Positions 36,198-44,758 of a stretch of DNA of 64,000 nucleotides are shown piece after piece; position 1 is the first letter of the stretch, and each line of letters begins with the position of its first letter. A program made the position numbers and the translations under genes. Below the pieces are notes generated by a model, which was given only the letters and a program-made list of their open reading frames with translations, had not been told where the DNA came from and ran no database searches. The DNA is taken from positions 186,001 through 250,000 of the forward strand of contig NZ_BBQF01000001.1 of assembly GCF_000813345.1 (NCBI RefSeq). The letters are read 5' to 3'. The stretch is from Sulfurospirillum arsenophilum NBRC 109478. Its GTDB lineage: Bacteria > Campylobacterota > Campylobacteria > Campylobacterales > Sulfurospirillaceae.

Positions 36198-37124
36198 CTA
36201 ATACTTCACTAAATCTGCTACCAATTCAAAGTTGTTCGCACTCATAATATGAATTTTCGGATGTACTTTTTTGAGTTCTAAAAAAGCATTTAAAGAGAGT
36301 TCAAATCCTACTTTTTTCTCTTCCTCTTCACTGATTTTCTTGGCCTTTGCAAGTTTGTCCATCCAAAGAGGCGGTACATGAATACCTGGAACATGTGCAG
36401 CTAAAAACTGTGCTGTACGAAGTTTTACGATAGGGAAAAATCCTAAAATTAATTGTGTTTGGCTCTGCTCTTTTTTCAGTTCGGTTTTGGCATCTTTTAA
36501 AAGAGTTAAAAGCATTTTGGCATTTTCAACACTGTATACAGGCTGAGTAATGATGCCCACTGCGCCATGTTCAACTTTAGTTGCCATCTTTTTCATCAAG
36601 TTTTTAGGCGTATTGGCATGTGCATTACAGACTGCAAACGGATAGATAGGTTTAGGCTGTGTTTTAAACGGTTTTCCTGAGTAGTCAATACCCGCATTAA
36701 AGCATTGAATGATCTCTAAAAGAAGGGTGCTATTGCCCTCAAAAACACCTTTAAGTGCAGGTTGGTCACTCGCACTAGCAGGATCACCTGTAAGGCAAAG
36801 AATCGTTCGTAAATCGTACGCATTCGCACCCAAAAGATCAGACTGAAGAGCTATTTTATTACGATCTCTCATGCTCATCGTTGCAATGACAGGCTTTGAA
36901 AAACGTGTTTGGAGTTTTAGTGCGCCAAAAAGAGCGTTAAATTTTAGTCGTGCCAGTGGGTTATCGGTTGTACTAAATCCGTCCACCTTTGCATCAAGTC
37001 CAAGAGTTGCTATTTTCTCAATAATAGGCTCAAACGTTGGCTCATGCATCGGTGTTGTCTCAAGCGTTAAGAAGGTGTCATGCCTTAGTTTTTCAATAAA
37101 CGGTTCTATCATTCTTTTTTCCAT
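36198..37124 (-). CDS. Methylenetetrahydrofolate reductase family protein
   Basis: This is a TIM-barrel flavoprotein of the MetF group with 308 residues. Visible family features are LTLETTPMH at the first strand, STTDNPLARLKF, the MRDRNKIALQSDLLGANAYDLRTILCLTGD segment (substrate and FAD loop) and GAVGIITQPVYS. MetF produces 5-methyltetrahydrofolate for methionine. It is a divergent branch, so the electron donor or substrate may differ and a second MetF may exist. A start at the second ATG (37112) behind GGAAAAAAG is also possible. It stands alone, facing the che operon. Confidence 0.82.
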   Translation of the reverse strand: MEKRMIEPFIEKLRHDTFLTLETTPMHEPTFEPIIEKIATLGLDAKVDGFSTTDNPLARLKFNALFGALKLQTRFSKPVIATMSMRDRNKIALQSDLLGANAYDLRTILCLTGDPASASDQPALKGVFEGNSTLLLEIIQCFNAGIDYSGKPFKTQPKPIYPFAVCNAHANTPKNLMKKMATKVEHGAVGIITQPVYSVENAKMLLTLLKDAKTELKKEQSQTQLILGFFPIVKLRTAQFLAAHVPGIHVPPLWMDKLAKAKKISEEEEKKVGFELSLNAFLELKKVHPKIHIMSANNFELVADLVKY

Positions 37125-37235
37125 GTAGTGAACTTTTGTATATTATAACTTAAACGTAGAAAAAGATGGTAGTTTCTACTTTCAATCTTTAGTGGCATGA
37201 AAGTTATAAGGTGTTTTATTGCCTAAGCAAGATAT

Positions 37236-37244
37236 TGCTATAAT
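37236..37244 (+). promoter_or_regulatory. Extended -10 promoter of serB
   Basis: TGC-TATAAT is a consensus extended -10 element, 33 bases before the serB start, in the divergent gap with the metF-like gene. Confidence 0.6.
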
Positions 37245-37277
37245 AAGAGCTTTAATAGCAATGAAGGAGCGGTTTGC

Positions 37278-37898
37278 ATGAAGTTGTGTGTATTTGATTT
37301 TGATTCAACACTTATGGATGGTGAAACGATAGATTTTTTAGCAAAAGAGCATGGTGTTGAAAAAGAAGTTTCGATGATTACCGAAGCTGCGATGCGTGGA
37401 GAGCTTGACTTTTTTGAGAGTTTAACAACGCGAGTAGGGCTTTTAAAGGGCATGAATGCTCGAAAAGCAGAAGAGATTTGCCATGCACTGCCTTTAATGA
37501 AAGGGGCTTATGAGGCTATCGCAGGTTTAAAAGCTAAAGGGTATACCGTCATTGTTTTTAGCGGTGGATTTCGCATAGCTACCACACCTGCCAAAGAAAT
37601 TTTAGGATTTGATGCTGATTTTGCCAATGTATTGCATGCTCGCGATGGTCACTTAAGTGGTCTTGTTGGTGGCGATATGATGTTTGGTTTTTCCAAAGGT
37701 GATATGCTAAGACGTGTGCAAAATCTTTTACATGTAAGTTATGAAAATACTATTGCTGTCGGTGATGGCGCTAATGACATTTCGATGTTTGAGTGTGCAG
37801 CCAAAAAAGTGGCATTTTGTGCAAAACCGATTTTGAAGAATGCGGCAAATATTGTCATCGATGAGAAAGATATGCGTAATCTTCTCCAATTTATTTAA
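37278..37898 (+). CDS. serB: Phosphoserine phosphatase
   Basis: SerB performs the last step of serine synthesis. The HAD-family protein of 206 residues has the nucleophile D7 and D9 in FDFDSTLMDGE, motif II FSGGF and motif III VGDGANDISM, matching the SerB core without an N-terminal ACT domain. A GGAGCGG ribosome site precedes the ATG. tal follows after 12 bases. A palindrome copy encodes LLHVSYEN. Confidence 0.93.
   Translation: MKLCVFDFDSTLMDGETIDFLAKEHGVEKEVSMITEAAMRGELDFFESLTTRVGLLKGMNARKAEEICHALPLMKGAYEAIAGLKAKGYTVIVFSGGFRIATTPAKEILGFDADFANVLHARDGHLSGLVGGDMMFGFSKGDMLRRVQNLLHVSYENTIAVGDGANDISMFECAAKKVAFCAKPILKNAANIVIDEKDMRNLLQFI
37728..37737. repeat. Iterated palindrome, 10-base core
   Basis: Core copy in serB, read as Leu-His-Val-Ser. 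Confidence 0.85.
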
Positions 37899-37910
37899 AA
37901 GAGTGAACCA

Positions 37911-38909
37911 ATGTATAACAATAATTTGAAATTTTCTTTGTGGTGTGATTTTGTTGAGCGTAGCTTTCTTGAGGGTGAATTTGGCGAATTGATCGAAAAA
38001 AATATTGTCAATGCCGCAACCAGTAACCCTTCCATTTTTAAGTCAGCTTTTTTAGGCTCACCCGCATATGCTGAGGATAAAGTCAAACTTCAAGGCAAAT
38101 CTGCCAAAGAGATTTACGAAGCACTTGCCATTGGAGATATCCAATTAGCAGCGAAGAAGCTGTTACCTTCTTATGAAAAAGGGGATGATGGCTTTATCAG
38201 CATTGAAGTGGACCCCTTTTTATGCGATGATGCTGAAGCAACAGTTGAAGAGGGAAAACGTCTGTTTAAGGCTATTGGTTATCCAAACGTGATGATCAAG
38301 GTTCCTGCGACAGAAGAGGGCTTTATTGCAATGGAAGCGCTTTTAAGTGAAGGTATTAATGTCAATGCAACACTTATTTTTTCCGATGTTCAAACCAAAG
38401 GATGCTTGGAAGCTTTTGCAAAAGCAAATGAAACGTTGATTCAAAAAGGAACGAAAAAATTTCCTCAAGCAGTCATTAGCATCTTTGTAAGTCGTTTTGA
38501 TCGAAAGTTGGATGAACAGCTTAAAAAAGTTGATTTTGTGACTTCCCGTGTAGGCATTATGAATGCAATGCGATGTTATGAGCTTATTCAAAATGCACAT
38601 TTACCAAATGTAAGAGCACTGTTTGCCAGTACAGGCGTTAAAGGCGATGAGCTTAGCCCTGATTATTACATTAAAGAGCTTCTGCTTGAAAATGCGATCA
38701 ATACAGCCCCCCTCGGAACGATAAAAGCGTTTATCGCTTCTTCAAAAGAGTGTAAGCCCATCGAACTTAGATCAGACTGGATTGAAAACTTTTTTCACTC
38801 GCTTGCGGCTAATGGCATTCACATGCAAGTCGTTTGTGATGAGTTAATGGATGAGGGACTTAGTGCCTTCAAAGAAGCTTTTGTGGAGATTTTAAACGAA
38901 CTCAAATAG
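37911..38909 (+). CDS. tal: Transaldolase
   Basis: Transaldolase transfers dihydroxyacetone units in the non-oxidative pentose phosphate pathway. The 332-residue protein has the family N-terminus LWCDFVERSFLEGEFGELIE, NAATSNPSIF and the Schiff-base Lys in NVMIKVPATEEG (about residue 131). It belongs to the type found in Campylobacterota, actinobacteria and cyanobacteria. It follows serB closely in the same order as in Campylobacter. Confidence 0.94.
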   Translation: MYNNNLKFSLWCDFVERSFLEGEFGELIEKNIVNAATSNPSIFKSAFLGSPAYAEDKVKLQGKSAKEIYEALAIGDIQLAAKKLLPSYEKGDDGFISIEVDPFLCDDAEATVEEGKRLFKAIGYPNVMIKVPATEEGFIAMEALLSEGINVNATLIFSDVQTKGCLEAFAKANETLIQKGTKKFPQAVISIFVSRFDRKLDEQLKKVDFVTSRVGIMNAMRCYELIQNAHLPNVRALFASTGVKGDELSPDYYIKELLLENAINTAPLGTIKAFIASSKECKPIELRSDWIENFFHSLAANGIHMQVVCDELMDEGLSAFKEAFVEILNELK

Positions 38910-38921
38910 CAAGGAAATCTG

Positions 38922-40115
38922 ATGCCAAAAGAGCCAGTCAATGTGAGTGAACTCACTTTTGAGATGATGGAAAAGTTGAGATTTTATCTCAGCAAACTTA
39001 TCGAACAAAACGGAAGTGATTTACATGTAAAAACAGGAACAACTATCAGAGGACGCATTAATGGTGAAATTGTCTCTTTTTCTGAAGAGACACTCTCGTA
39101 TCAAGATGGTCTAACATTGGCAAAAGAGTTACTTAGAAGTCGCTTTCCTGAGCTTGTTGAGAAGAAAAATATTGATTTTACCTTTAAGCTCAATGAGCAG
39201 TATCGTTTTCGTGTCAATATGTTCTTTCAAGTTGAGGGTGTCTCTGCGGTATTTAGAACGATCCCAATGGTGCTTCCAACTGTAGAATCACTGCATTTAC
39301 CTTCCATCATTAATGCACTGTGCGACCTTCCTCGTGGACTTATTTTGGTGACAGGTCCAACGGGATGTGGTAAAACAACGACATTGGCTTCAATGATCAA
39401 TCGTATCAATCAAACGCAGAAAAAGCATATTATTACCATTGAAGATCCTGTAGAGTTTATCTATAAAGATGACTTGTGTGTGGTGAATCAGCGCGCTATA
39501 GGACAAGATGCCATCTCTTTTTCGGATGCACTTCGAGCAGCACTTCGTGAAGATCCCGATGTTATTTTGGTGGGAGAGATGCGAGATCTTGAAACGATAG
39601 AAACAGCAATGCATGCGGCAGAAACAGGTCACTTGGTTCTCTCCACACTGCATACGATGGATGCAAAAGAGACCATTGGCCGTATTATCGGCATGTTTCC
39701 AGGGAGTGAGCAAAACCGAATCAAGATGTCTTTAGCCTCAGTTTTGCAAGGTGTTATTGCCCAAAGGCTTGTGAGAACAGTGGAAAATGGTCGTACGGCT
39801 GCCGTTGAAATCTTAGTCAAAAATGCGAGAATTGAAGCACTCATTTTGGAGGGAAGGGAAGGTGAAATTCCCGATGCGATCAAAGAGGGCAAAGATGTTT
39901 ATAAAACACAAACATTTGATCAAGCCCTTTTAGGACTCTACGCTGAGGGTAGAATTTCACGTGAAGCAGCCATTCAAACCTCTTCCAGTCGCAATGATAT
40001 TACGATGGCACTTGATTTTTACGATGCCGATAAAAGTCTAAAAATTGCGCGTAAAGAAGAGCTGCCTGAAGGTATGAAAGAATACGATAAAGACATCATT
40101 GGATTAAAGCAATAA
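38922..40115 (+). CDS. pilT: PilT-type retraction ATPase
   Basis: PilT is a hexameric ATPase that depolymerises type IV pili, driving twitching or DNA uptake. The 397-residue protein has the N-terminal PAS-like domain (GSDLHVKTG), Walker A GPTGCGKTTT (about 146-155), the Asp box ITIEDPVEFIY, Walker B VILVGEMRDLETI and the His box HLVLSTLHT. It is close to PilT/PilU. No other pilus gene is in the window; compared with Campylobacter this gene is an addition between tal and rplY. The conserved SDLHVK motif is itself written with a palindrome copy. Confidence 0.88.
   Translation: MPKEPVNVSELTFEMMEKLRFYLSKLIEQNGSDLHVKTGTTIRGRINGEIVSFSEETLSYQDGLTLAKELLRSRFPELVEKKNIDFTFKLNEQYRFRVNMFFQVEGVSAVFRTIPMVLPTVESLHLPSIINALCDLPRGLILVTGPTGCGKTTTLASMINRINQTQKKHIITIEDPVEFIYKDDLCVVNQRAIGQDAISFSDALRAALREDPDVILVGEMRDLETIETAMHAAETGHLVLSTLHTMDAKETIGRIIGMFPGSEQNRIKMSLASVLQGVIAQRLVRTVENGRTAAVEILVKNARIEALILEGREGEIPDAIKEGKDVYKTQTFDQALLGLYAEGRISREAAIQTSSSRNDITMALDFYDADKSLKIARKEELPEGMKEYDKDIIGLKQ
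39020..39031. repeat. Iterated palindrome TTTACATGTAAA
   Basis: Full copy in pilT, coding for part of the conserved SDLHVK motif of the PilT N-domain. Confidence 0.9.
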
Positions 40116-40181
40116 AACATTTATGCAGTTTTTAGGTTCAATTTTGTACAATTATTCCCTTATTTTTTATAAAGGAAAACT

Positions 40182-40718
40182 ATGTTAGAAGGCATCATTA
40201 GAGATAGTATCGAAAAAAAGGCTACCAAAGCGCTTCGTAGAGATGGATATCTAATTGCAAACATTTACGGTAAGGGTGAAGAAAACATCAATGCTGCATT
40301 TAAAGCAAACGAATTCATCAAAGCAGCAAAGAACAAAGAGACTCTTATTTTCCCAGTGAAAGTAGCTGGTAAAGAGTACAATGTTGTGATCCAAGATTAC
40401 CAAAGAGATCCTGTAAATAGCAACCTTTTACACGTAGATTTACGTTTAGCACTTCCAGGTGTTTTATCTAAATATTTAGTTCCTGTTGTTCTTGAAGGTC
40501 TTCCAATCGGTACAAAGAACAAAGGTGTTCTAATCCAATCTAAAAAACGTTTAGCAGTTAAATGTACAGCAGAAAACTTACCAAATAGCTTTGTTATTGA
40601 TGTAAGCGGTCTCGATGTTGGTGCAACTGTTTTGGTACGTGATATCCCAGTTCCAGAAAACGTAAAAATCATGGATGAGACACGTGTTTCTGTTGCCGGA
40701 GTTATTAAAGCGAAGTAA
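40182..40718 (+). CDS. rplY: Large ribosomal subunit protein bL25 (CTC type)
   Basis: bL25 binds 5S rRNA. The 178-residue protein has the L25 domain (about 5-95: [33 protein letters not shown]) plus the C-terminal CTC extension (about 96-178: [19 protein letters not shown]). AAAGGAAAA precedes the ATG. It begins the rplY-pth-lptF/G unit known from Campylobacter. Confidence 0.95.
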   Translation: MLEGIIRDSIEKKATKALRRDGYLIANIYGKGEENINAAFKANEFIKAAKNKETLIFPVKVAGKEYNVVIQDYQRDPVNSNLLHVDLRLALPGVLSKYLVPVVLEGLPIGTKNKGVLIQSKKRLAVKCTAENLPNSFVIDVSGLDVGATVLVRDIPVPENVKIMDETRVSVAGVIKAK

Positions 40719-40726
40719 CGCTTCAT

Positions 40727-41302
40727 ATGACACTGATCGTAGGGCTTGGAAATCCAGACTTACAATACAAAAACAATCGACATAATGTCGGCTTTATGGT
40801 CATCGATGCTCTTATCGGTGACCAATCTTCATGCGAAAAAATCACCAAAGCAAATTTCAAAGGCGAGCTTTTTAAAGCCCCTTCTATGTTACTTCTTAAA
40901 CCAACAACGTATATGAATCTTTCTGGAGAGAGTGTGCGCTCTGTTGATGACTATTTTAAACCTGATCAAATTATTGTTATACATGATGATTTAGATCTTC
41001 CTTTTGGAACCTTACGTTTTAAAATCGGTGGTGGTCATGGTGGACACAATGGACTTCGCTCCATTGATGCACACATTGGTGCTGAGTATATTAGAGTGCG
41101 TATAGGCATTGGAAAACCTGAACATAAAAGTGATGTCGCCAAATATGTACTCTCTGATTTTTCTGCGTGTCAACGAGAATTTTTGCCAGAAATTATTTTA
41201 CATGTAAAGAAAAGCATTAAAGCTTTACTCACGGGGGATTTAAAAGAAGTTTCGCTACAATACTCCCTTAAACAAACATTGTGTGATGGGGATAAGGTAT
41301 GA
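40727..41302 (+). CDS. pth: Peptidyl-tRNA hydrolase
   Basis: Pth recycles tRNA from prematurely released peptidyl-tRNA. The 191-residue protein has LIVGLGNPDLQY, the catalytic His in NNRHNVGFMV (about residue 21), KPTTYMNLSGESV, VIHDDLDLPFG and GGHGGHNGLRSI. It begins nine bases after rplY and overlaps the permease gene by four bases (ATGA). A palindrome copy encodes ILHVKKS near the C-terminus. Confidence 0.96.
   Translation: MTLIVGLGNPDLQYKNNRHNVGFMVIDALIGDQSSCEKITKANFKGELFKAPSMLLLKPTTYMNLSGESVRSVDDYFKPDQIIVIHDDLDLPFGTLRFKIGGGHGGHNGLRSIDAHIGAEYIRVRIGIGKPEHKSDVAKYVLSDFSACQREFLPEIILHVKKSIKALLTGDLKEVSLQYSLKQTLCDGDKV
41197..41208. repeat. Iterated palindrome TTTACATGTAAA
   Basis: Full copy near the 3' end of pth, read as Leu-His-Val-Lys. 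Confidence 0.9.
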
Positions 41303-42357
41303 AACTTTTTGAGAAATATATTGTTAAAAATTATCTCAAAAATTTCTTTGTTATTTTTATAGCCCTCGATCTTTTTTATGTCGGTGTCGATCTTCTTACC
41401 AACTACAACAATATCCCAGATTCTGCTAACTTACAGATACTCTATGCTCTTTTTCAAGGGATGAATGCGGTCAATTATGTACTGCCACTTTCTATTGTTT
41501 TTGGTATGGTTGTGACCTATTTTACTATGATTAAATCAAACGAGCTTATTTGTATGTATGCATCCAGCATTAGTAAAAAAGCACTCGTTCGACCATTTTT
41601 CATTACTTCATTAGGGCTAACACTTCTTTATATAGGGCTTAATTGTACAGAATTTGCTTATGCGTATGAATATAGCTCAAACCTCAAAAAATACAGTCGT
41701 ATTTCAACTAACTCTGAAGATCTTTTTTTAAAACATAACAATCAATACATCTACTTTAAAAAACTCGATCCTCTCAAACAAATTGCGTATGATGTGACTA
41801 TTTTTGAAGTGGAGAATGTTGATTTAACCAAAGTGATTCGTGCTTCAGTTGCTTCGTTTGTTCAAAATCACTGGATTTTAGAACACGTGAGTATTATTCA
41901 TAAACCTCATATTACATCGTTAGAAGATAAAGGTTTTAGTATTGAACACATTGAAAAACTTCAAACGATGGAAAATTTTAAACCTAAAATCATGGACAAT
42001 GTTTATCAGAGTGAATATACCCTTTCTGTGAGTGATGGCATCGATGCATTGCGTTTTTTTGAGGATCAAGGTGTCAATACCAGTAAGATTAAAGCCACAC
42101 TCTTTTATCAACTATTTTTCCCATTTTTTGCCCCTTTCTTGATTGTCATTTTATACTACAAAGCACCTGTAATGGGACGTTATTTCAATATGGCAGTCAT
42201 TGCTTCTTCCTTTGCTTTTATCACACTTGTGGTTTGGAGTGGACTTTTCTTACTCAGCCGTTTAGCAGCCAATGGTGTCATTTTTGCAGAAATTGCAATT
42301 TTACTACCTATTGTTGTTCTTTTTTTAACGGCACTGCGTTTTTATTCTAAACATTAA
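41299..42357 (+). CDS. LptF/LptG family lipopolysaccharide export permease
   Basis: This permease extracts LPS from the inner membrane with the LptB ATPase. The 352-residue protein has three membrane helices near the N-terminus (about 13-33, 50-75, 95-118), a periplasmic jelly-roll domain (about 120-260) and three C-terminal helices (about 263-285, 292-315, 320-345). This is the YjgP/YjgQ pattern. Whether it is LptF or LptG cannot be decided from this gene alone. It overlaps pth by four bases. Confidence 0.87.
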   Translation: MKLFEKYIVKNYLKNFFVIFIALDLFYVGVDLLTNYNNIPDSANLQILYALFQGMNAVNYVLPLSIVFGMVVTYFTMIKSNELICMYASSISKKALVRPFFITSLGLTLLYIGLNCTEFAYAYEYSSNLKKYSRISTNSEDLFLKHNNQYIYFKKLDPLKQIAYDVTIFEVENVDLTKVIRASVASFVQNHWILEHVSIIHKPHITSLEDKGFSIEHIEKLQTMENFKPKIMDNVYQSEYTLSVSDGIDALRFFEDQGVNTSKIKATLFYQLFFPFFAPFLIVILYYKAPVMGRYFNMAVIASSFAFITLVVWSGLFLLSRLAANGVIFAEIAILLPIVVLFLTALRFYSKH

Positions 42358-42393
42358 GTTAGATTGCGTTTAATCATTTTTTGTTGAACTTTT

Positions 42394-42402
42394 TGATAGA
42401 AT
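42394..42402 (+). promoter_or_regulatory. Probable extended -10 promoter of the lysA-pheA-hisC unit
   Basis: TGA-TAGAAT lies about 33 bases before the lysA start in the 78-base gap after the permease gene. Confidence 0.45.
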
Positions 42403-42435
42403 AGAGAATTATTGTTATCTCTAATAAGGTTCAAA

Positions 42436-43641
42436 ATGACGAAATTCCAAGCTTTAGCACAAAAATATGGTACTCCTTTATACGTTTATGATTTCGATAC
42501 AATAGCCAACAAATTTTCTGCCCTCAAAGAAGTCTTTAAAGCACGAAAATCTCTGATCTGCTTTGCCGTCAAATCTAATTCTAATCTTTCTGTTTTAAAA
42601 CATATGGCAAGTCTGGGTGCAGGGTGTGATTGTGTTTCGATCGGTGAAGTCAAACGCGCTTTGGTTGCAGGAATTCCAAAATACAAAATTATTTTTAGTG
42701 GCGTTGGTAAAAGAGACGATGAGATCGAAGAGGCACTAAAAAATGATATTTTGATGATTAATCTTGAGAGCGAAGAAGAGATGAATCGCGTAGAGATGAT
42801 CGCTCAAAAATTAAGCGTGGTTGCTCGAATTAGCATTCGCGTTAATCCAAACATTGATCCTAAAACACATCCGTATATCTCAACAGGACTTCATGAAAAT
42901 AAGTTTGGTGTTGATTTGGAGAGTGCAAAACGCATGTATATTCACGCTAAAAATGCACCTTCACTTGATCCAGTGGGCATTCATTTTCACATTGGAAGCC
43001 AGATTACCGAAGTCGAGCCCTTTAAAGAAGCGGCACTCGTACTTTCTAACCTACTTCGCAATCTTAAAGCACTCAATATCGAAATTAAGTTTTTTGACGT
43101 GGGTGGCGGCATTGGTATTCAGTACAAAGATGAAACGACAGTTGCTCTGTATGAGTATGCGCAGTCTATTTTTGCAGCGCTGAGCGGTCTTGATGTTACG
43201 CTTGTGTGTGAGCCAGGACGCTATTTGGTAGGAGACTCTGGTTTCTTTTTAACACGTGTATTGTATGAAAAACACAATGGCTTTAAACGCTTTGTTATTG
43301 TGGATGGTGCTATGAACGATCTTATTCGCCCAAGCCTTTATCAGGCGTATCACGCCATTGAGGTTGAAGGTAAAGAGCATGAAGAGACAAGCGTGTGCGA
43401 TGTAGTTGGTCCTATTTGCGAAAGCGGTGATTTTTTTGCGAAAAATATTGAATTACCAGCATGTGAGCATGATGATCTTTTGGTTGTTAAAAGTGCTGGA
43501 GCCTATGGATTTACCATGAGTAGCAACTACAATACACGCAGTAGGGTGGCAGAAATTGCTTTACAAAATAGTGAAGATCGTCTGATTCGCAGACGCGAGA
43601 GCTTTGAAGATGTGATTGCTTTGGAGAAAGAGTACGTATGA
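42436..43641 (+). CDS. lysA: Diaminopimelate decarboxylase
   Basis: LysA performs the last step of lysine synthesis. The ATG at 42436 behind AAGGTTC gives 401 residues starting MTKFQALAQKYGTPLYVYDF; an in-frame start at 42412 is less likely. This fold-type III PLP enzyme has the PLP Lys in CFAVKSNSNL (about residue 46), GIHFHIGSQ, GGGIGIQY, CEPGRYLV and, near the C-terminus, CESGDFFAK and GAYGFTMSSNYN. A 15-codon open frame bridges its stop and the pheA start. Confidence 0.96.
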   Translation: MTKFQALAQKYGTPLYVYDFDTIANKFSALKEVFKARKSLICFAVKSNSNLSVLKHMASLGAGCDCVSIGEVKRALVAGIPKYKIIFSGVGKRDDEIEEALKNDILMINLESEEEMNRVEMIAQKLSVVARISIRVNPNIDPKTHPYISTGLHENKFGVDLESAKRMYIHAKNAPSLDPVGIHFHIGSQITEVEPFKEAALVLSNLLRNLKALNIEIKFFDVGGGIGIQYKDETTVALYEYAQSIFAALSGLDVTLVCEPGRYLVGDSGFFLTRVLYEKHNGFKRFVIVDGAMNDLIRPSLYQAYHAIEVEGKEHEETSVCDVVGPICESGDFFAKNIELPACEHDDLLVVKSAGAYGFTMSSNYNTRSRVAEIALQNSEDRLIRRRESFEDVIALEKEYV

Positions 43642-43685
43642 GTTATGCAATTGTGCCAACCATTGGGCATATTAAAGGCGAATAA
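43638..43685 (+). CDS. 15-codon bridging open frame between lysA and pheA
   Basis: ATG at 43638 overlaps the lysA stop by four bases (ATGA), and its TAA overlaps the pheA ATG by one base (TAATG). The peptide would be MSYAIVPTIGHIKGE. In Campylobacter a HAD-type phosphatase gene lies between lysA and pheA, so this could be the remnant of a deleted gene, or a coupling peptide that hands ribosomes from lysA to pheA. No independent ribosome site is clear. Expression is unproven. Confidence 0.35.
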   Translation: MSYAIVPTIGHIKGE

Positions 43686-44755
43686 TGCAAGATAATATAG
43701 AACACTATCGAAAAAAGATTGATCAGATTGATGATCAGATTTTAAAACTACTCAATGAACGTATGGAATTGGTCAAAGAGATTGGTCGAACAAAGCAAAC
43801 CACTGGAACGGCCATTTACCGACCTGAGCGTGAAAAAGAGATTTTGGATCGTCTAAAAGGACTTAATAAAGGTGCTTTAAATAATCAAGCTATCGATGCA
43901 ATCTTTTTAGAAGTCTTTGCGGTCAGTCGCAATTTAGAGTTTCCAGAGAAAATTGCCTTTATGGGACCAGAGGGAAGCTATACCCACCAAGCAGCGGAGA
44001 GTCGTTTTGGTGCAATGGGAAGTTATATTGAAGTGAGTTCCATTGAAGCTGTTTTTCACGTGCTTGAAAATGGTGAAGCTAAATACGGTGTGGTTCCTGT
44101 CGAAAACAATACCGCAGGAGCTGTGGGGACAACGCTTGATTGTCTTGGTAAGTTTAGCTCAAAGATTGTGGCAGAACTTTATATGGACATTCATCACTCT
44201 TTTGCAAGCGTATGTGAGGATATTAAAAAGATCAAACGTATCTATTCTCATCCTCAGGGCTACAATCAGTGTCGAAGATTTTTAGAGGAGCATATGCTTT
44301 TAGGCGTAGAGTTTATCCCAACGAAATCAACGGCGGAAGCCGCGAAAAAAGCAAGTGAAGACCATGATGCTGCAGCTATTTGTTCCCATATTGCTGCTAA
44401 ATTGTCGAATTTACCCATTTTATTTGGAAAAATTGAAGACAATATGGCAAATCAAACGCGCTTTTTGATTTTAAGTGATTTTAAAAACAAAAAAGGGGTT
44501 CATAATAAAACCTCTATTTTGGCAAAAACGGATGATAAACCAGGGGGTCTTGTGGAGTTTCTACAGACTTTCCAAGATCAAAAAGTGAATCTTACGAAGA
44601 TTGAGTCACGCCCAACCAAAGAGAAAGGGTTCCAATCAATCTTTTATATGGATTTTGAGGGACATATCGATGATGAAAATGTCCAAAAAGTAATTGAAGA
44701 GAATAAAGACAGATATGATATTAAATGGCTTGGAAGCTATATTTGTGGAGGATGA
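43685..44755 (+). CDS. pheA: Bifunctional chorismate mutase / prephenate dehydratase
   Basis: PheA converts chorismate via prephenate to phenylpyruvate. The 356-residue protein has an N-terminal AroQ chorismate mutase (about 1-90, RKKIDQIDDQILKLLNERMELV), the dehydratase (about 92-270, FMGPEGSYTHQAA, VPVENNTAGAVG, NQTRFLIL) and a C-terminal ACT domain with the Phe-binding motif ESRPTKEKGF. hisC follows after three bases. tyrA at 58245 uses the same prephenate pool. Confidence 0.96.
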   Translation: MQDNIEHYRKKIDQIDDQILKLLNERMELVKEIGRTKQTTGTAIYRPEREKEILDRLKGLNKGALNNQAIDAIFLEVFAVSRNLEFPEKIAFMGPEGSYTHQAAESRFGAMGSYIEVSSIEAVFHVLENGEAKYGVVPVENNTAGAVGTTLDCLGKFSSKIVAELYMDIHHSFASVCEDIKKIKRIYSHPQGYNQCRRFLEEHMLLGVEFIPTKSTAEAAKKASEDHDAAAICSHIAAKLSNLPILFGKIEDNMANQTRFLILSDFKNKKGVHNKTSILAKTDDKPGGLVEFLQTFQDQKVNLTKIESRPTKEKGFQSIFYMDFEGHIDDENVQKVIEENKDRYDIKWLGSYICGG

Positions 44756-44758
44756 GAA

